Part shown: positions 34,732-37,299 of the stretch, one piece after another
Layout: each line of letters begins with the position of its first letter
Position numbering within the stretch: the stretch's first letter is position 1
Origin: Fidelibacterota bacterium
GTDB taxonomy: Bacteria; Pseudomonadota; Alphaproteobacteria; Rhodospirillales; Rhodospirillaceae
Direction: 5' to 3'
NCBI GenBank assembly: GCA_947476275.1
Contig: CANJPQ010000039.1
Location: forward strand, 1 to 37,299
Length of the DNA stretch: 37,299 nt
Notes under the pieces: model-generated
The model's database searches: none
Told to the model about the DNA's origin: nothing
The model's input: only the letters and a program-made list of their open reading frames with translations
Program-made: the position numbers and the translations under genes

Positions 34732-35832
34732 CTATTCGGCCGCGCCGCGGGCTTGTTCTGGATACAGGGCAAGCAACGCGGTGCGGTTGGCTTCGCACAC
34801 GCCCCGCTCCGTGATAAGCCCGGTGACATAGCGCGCCGGCGTAACGTCGAACGCGACGTTCAAACCCGGCGATCCGTCCGGCACAACTTGCACCTTGTGA
34901 AGTTTCCCGTCGGCGCCCCGCCCGACCATGTGGGTGAGTTCATCGGCGCTGCGTTCCTCGATCGGGATCAGGCGTCCATCCGCGAGGGACCAATCGATGG
35001 TGCTCGACGGCAGCGCGACGTAGAACGGCACGTCGTGCGCGTGCGCCGCGAGTGCCTTCAGGTATGTGCCGACCTTGTTGCAGACATCGCCGGTTGCGGT
35101 CGTGCGATCGCTGCCGACGATGGCCATATCCACCTGCCCGCGCTGCATCAGATGCCCACCGGTATTGTCGGCGATGACGGTATGCGGCACGCCATGAGCG
35201 CCGAGTTCGTAGGCCGTCAGGGATGCGCCCTGATTGCGCGGGCGCGTCTCGTCGACCCACACATGCACCGGGATTCCGGCGTCGTGCGCCTTGTAGATCG
35301 GCGCAAGCGCCGTGCCCCAATCCACGCAGGCCAGCCAGCCGGCGTTACAGTGGGTGAGGATGTTCAAGCGCGCAGGTTTGCCCTTGCCTTCCCACAGGCG
35401 GCGAATGATACCGTGGCCGTAATCGCCGATGGCCGCACAGGAGGCGACATCCGCATCGCATATCTCCGCGGCCTTTTGGAAAGCAGCGGCGGCGCGATTT
35501 TCCGGCGCGACGAGTTGCAGGGTTTGGCGCATCTCGGTCAGCGCCCAGGCAAGATTGACCGCGGTCGGCCGCGTTGCGCGCAGCATCTCGCTGGCATCTG
35601 CCAGGTAGGAATCGGACGGATCGGCTTTCATGGCGAGCGCGACGCCATAGGCCGCGGTTGCGCCGATCAAAGGCGCGCCGCGCACGATCATGGTCTTGAT
35701 GGCTTCGCCGGCATCAGCGGCTGTCCTCAGCGTGACTTCGGCGAACGCGAACGGCAGGCGGGTCTGGTCGATCACTTGGATGGCGTCGCCGTCCCGCCAG
35801 ATCGTGCGATAGGGCCGACCGTTGATCTTCAT
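34732..35832 (-). CDS. mtnA: S-methyl-5-thioribose-1-phosphate isomerase
   Basis: A 366-residue enzyme of the methionine salvage pathway that converts MTR-1-P to MTRu-1-P. It shows IVRGAPLIG, LTHCNAG (catalytic Cys), DETRPRNQGASLTAYEL and GSDRTTATGDVCNKVGTY (catalytic Asp), typical of MtnA. ATG 35832 (MKINGRPYRT) is chosen since the mtnP stop overlaps it (ATGA); the long upstream open frame is spurious. It forms a coupled pair with mtnP. Confidence 0.95.
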   Translation of the reverse strand: MKINGRPYRTIWRDGDAIQVIDQTRLPFAFAEVTLRTAADAGEAIKTMIVRGAPLIGATAAYGVALAMKADPSDSYLADASEMLRATRPTAVNLAWALTEMRQTLQLVAPENRAAAAFQKAAEICDADVASCAAIGDYGHGIIRRLWEGKGKPARLNILTHCNAGWLACVDWGTALAPIYKAHDAGIPVHVWVDETRPRNQGASLTAYELGAHGVPHTVIADNTGGHLMQRGQVDMAIVGSDRTTATGDVCNKVGTYLKALAAHAHDVPFYVALPSSTIDWSLADGRLIPIEERSADELTHMVGRGADGKLHKVQVVPDGSPGLNVAFDVTPARYVTGLITERGVCEANRTALLALYPEQARGAAE

Positions 35833-36713
35833 AGGCCGAGAACCCGCGCGACGATGGGCTCGAGCTCCGCCACCACGCTCGGGTCGCGTGTTGCGGGCGA
35901 CGTGATGATCGCGTTGTTCAGCGCTGTGTGGCAGCCCTGTTCGCACAGCCCACGACGTCCGGACAGCAGCGGTGCGACAGCTTTCACGAGCGTGCGGGCG
36001 TTGTCCGCGTTGGCGGTAAGGACCTTGACGATCTGGTCCACGGTGACGCTGTCGTGGCCGTCATGCCAACAGTCGTAGTCTGTCACCATGGCGACAGTGG
36101 CGTAGCAGAGTTCCGCCTCTCGTGCGAGTTTGGCTTCAGGCATGTTGGTCATGCCGATCACGTCGCAATTCCAGCTGCGGTAAAGCTCGGATTCCGCGCG
36201 GGTGGAGAACTGCGGCCCCTCCATCACCAGGTAAGTGCCGCTGCGCTGATGCTTGAGCCCCACCTGCTTGCAGGCGGCTTCGAGAGCGTCGCCCAGACGC
36301 CCGCACGTTGGGTGGGCCATGGCCACATGGGCGACCAGGCCCTCACGGAAGAAAGTCTTGGTCCGGGCGAAGCTGCGGTCGATGAACTGATCCACCAGCA
36401 CGAACGTGCCGGGATCGAGGTGCTCCTTCAGGGAACCGCAGGCGCTGACGGAGATGATCTCGGTCACCCCTGCAAGTTTCATTGCACAGATGTTCGCGCG
36501 GTAGTTCAGGTCCGAGGGCGGCAGGCGATGGCCCCTCCCATGGCGCGGCAGGAATACCATCTTCTGGCCATTGAGGCGGCCAAATAGGAGTTCGTCGGAA
36601 GGATCGCCAAAGGGGGTTTCGACCTTGAGCCACATGGCCCCTTCAAGGCCCCCAATCTCGTAAACCCCCGAACCGCCGATCACCCCGATGATCGGTTCCT
36701 GCGCTGCCGCCAC
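35829..36713 (-). CDS. mtnP: 5'-methylthioadenosine phosphorylase
   Basis: A 294-residue phosphorylase that cleaves methylthioadenosine to adenine and MTR-1-P, the substrate of MtnA downstream. It has GVIGGSGVYEI, FLPRHGRGHRLPPSDLNYRANI, ACGSL and MEGPQFSTRAESELYR, and TDYDCWH, the known purine-nucleoside phosphorylase/MTAP motifs. Its stop overlaps the mtnA start. The pair recovers methionine from methylthioadenosine; a SAM-using methyltransferase lies next to the cluster but makes SAH, not MTA. Confidence 0.95.
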   Translation of the reverse strand: MAAAQEPIIGVIGGSGVYEIGGLEGAMWLKVETPFGDPSDELLFGRLNGQKMVFLPRHGRGHRLPPSDLNYRANICAMKLAGVTEIISVSACGSLKEHLDPGTFVLVDQFIDRSFARTKTFFREGLVAHVAMAHPTCGRLGDALEAACKQVGLKHQRSGTYLVMEGPQFSTRAESELYRSWNCDVIGMTNMPEAKLAREAELCYATVAMVTDYDCWHDGHDSVTVDQIVKVLTANADNARTLVKAVAPLLSGRRGLCEQGCHTALNNAIITSPATRDPSVVAELEPIVARVLGL

Positions 36714-36777
36714 GTGCTGTCCCCGCTAAATTGTGCGTCGGACTTTGCCATACGGCCCAGGGGGGTGAAAGCCCGGC

Positions 36778-36806
36778 TTGCCCCCCGCCTCCGTGTCGCG
36801 TAATTG
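36778..36806 (+). promoter_or_regulatory. Possible tRNA-Ser promoter
   Basis: TTGCCC at 36778-36783 and TAATTG at 36801-36806 are 17 bases apart, and the tRNA begins 13 bases later. It is a reasonable sigma70-like promoter but only by resemblance. Confidence 0.3.
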
Positions 36807-36819
36807 GCTTGTTCTCAAC

Positions 36820-36909
36820 GGGTGGGTGGCCGAGCGGTTGAAGGCACCAGTCTTGAAAACTGGCGAGCCCGCAAGGGCTCCGTGGGTTCGAATCCCACCC
36901 CACCCGCCA
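36820..36909 (+). tRNA. tRNA-Ser, anticodon UGA
   Basis: A complete tRNA-Ser: acceptor arms GGGTGGG/CCCACCC, D-arm with GCC...GGC, anticodon stem CCAGT/ACTGG with loop CTTGAAA (anticodon TGA, 36854-36856, reading UCA codons), long variable arm GAGCCC-GCAA-GGGCTC, T-arm GTGGG TTCGAAT CCCAC, discriminator G and encoded CCA. The 3' end is followed directly by integrase remnants, so it is a likely attachment site. Confidence 0.97.
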
Positions 36910-37062
36910 TAGTACTCTCCGCACTCATTCGCACTCATTCGCCAAGTCGCTGTCCGGCGTGATTTTTCTTGAGTCCGGACTTCGCAGGCCTTCGGATCAG
37001 TGCGGAACAATCCGCGACTACTTCGTGGGTAGGTTCGTGGGTTTGGCGGAGGAGTTCGTAGC
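36910..37062. repeat. Post-tRNA region with short direct repeats
   Basis: Between tRNA-Ser and the integrase fragment. GCACTCATTC is repeated in tandem at 36921-36940, and TTCGTGGGT occurs at 37022-37030 and 37034-37042 (12-base period). Such direct repeats fit integrase arm-type sites near an attachment site, but this is inference. No gene is seen. Confidence 0.45.
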
Positions 37063-37155
37063 GTGGCAAAGCTCGTCGACAGGTTGACCGATCTCAAAGT
37101 CCGCAAGCTGAGGGAGCCGGGCCTCTACGCCGACGGCGCCGGCCTGTACCTGTAA
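37063..37155 (+). pseudogene. Truncated tyrosine-recombinase (integrase) N-terminus
   Basis: GTG 37063 starts a 30-residue frame reading AKLVDRLTDLKVRKLREPG and then LYADGAGLYL before TAA. This matches the start of the Arm-type DNA-binding (DUF4102-like) domain of P4/tRNA-type integrases, where the reading would normally go on with LQV. The stop is formed by the first bases of an insertion-like end (TGT at 37151). The remaining 350-odd residues expected for an integrase are missing in this window. This is probably a genomic island or prophage integrase broken by an insertion. Confidence 0.65.
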
Positions 37156-37299
37156 AAACGCGTCCAACATTGACCCCTCGCCAGATTGAAGGATGCCATT
37201 GGCAACACTCACAAATACGCAACTTGGGTGGGGTCACGATTGGGCGCGTCACGCGACCCCCTCAATTGCAATCTTTCAAAGCGAGATCAATGCATTGAG
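37151..37299. mobile_element. Likely end of an IS21-like insertion element (runs off window)
   Basis: The segment begins TGTAAAAACGCGTCC and has the CGCG-CCAA-TGACCCC type end. A second, inverted copy of the 19-base core lies at 37230-37248, matching 37159-37177 at 15 of 19 positions. IS21-family ends start with TGT and carry several such subterminal repeats; the transposase genes are not inside the window. It could instead be a small non-autonomous element, ending near 37250. Confidence 0.45.

Overview
The window looks like chromosomal DNA of a GC-rich (by eye about 64%) alphaproteobacterium, probably Rhodospirillales-like. The main pointers are the dusB-ntrB-ntrC-ntrY-ntrX order followed by hfq and hflX, a fused ispDF gene, an NtrX without the sigma54 loop, and paired GC-rich palindromes between genes. 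Genes are tightly packed, with many ATGA or TGATG stop/start overlaps, so most lie in operons.

Layout. (1) 1-3323, plus strand: an unusual cluster with the tail of a small protein gene, a twin-arginine-signal SAM methyltransferase, a DUF2282/bufferin-like Cys peptide precursor, an exported SDR-like protein that has lost its catalytic residues, and an intact SDR. (2) 3320-4471, minus: ispDF (isoprenoid MEP pathway). (3) 4625-11960, plus: dusB and the nitrogen regulators ntrB, ntrC, ntrY, ntrX. (4) 12083-16236, plus: a D-amino-acid-type aminotransferase, a HAD phosphatase, hfq, hflX and an inositol-monophosphatase-family gene. (5) 16244-17778, minus: mazG and a lipoprotein. (6) 17809-19361: a gene-poor stretch with two tiny ORFs, a two-TM membrane protein and an orphan ribbon-helix-helix regulator preceded by a tandem operator-like repeat. 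(7) 19362-28473, minus: the envelope and housekeeping series mltB-family, rlpA, a D,D-carboxypeptidase, tmk, holB, metG, tatD and an MBL-fold hydrolase. (8) 28671-33076, plus: a membrane class III cyclase coupled to an NMT1-type ABC importer and an FkbM methyltransferase. (9) 33169-34728, plus: a second copy of the small protein + Tat-methyltransferase pair. (10) 34732-36713, minus: mtnP-mtnA (methionine salvage). (11) 36820-37299: tRNA-Ser(UGA), a truncated integrase and what looks like an insertion-sequence end that runs off the window.

The most novel-looking feature is the pair of paralogous modules at the two ends of the window. In each, a ~120-residue protein ends 12 bases before the next reading frame, which encodes a methyltransferase-fold protein with an N-terminal twin-arginine signal. 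Export of a SAM-dependent enzyme is unexpected, because SAM is cytoplasmic. The first module sits next to a bufferin-like precursor and an exported, degenerate SDR, which suggests an undescribed envelope or peptide-modification system. All function calls rest on motif recognition by eye; no database search was run.
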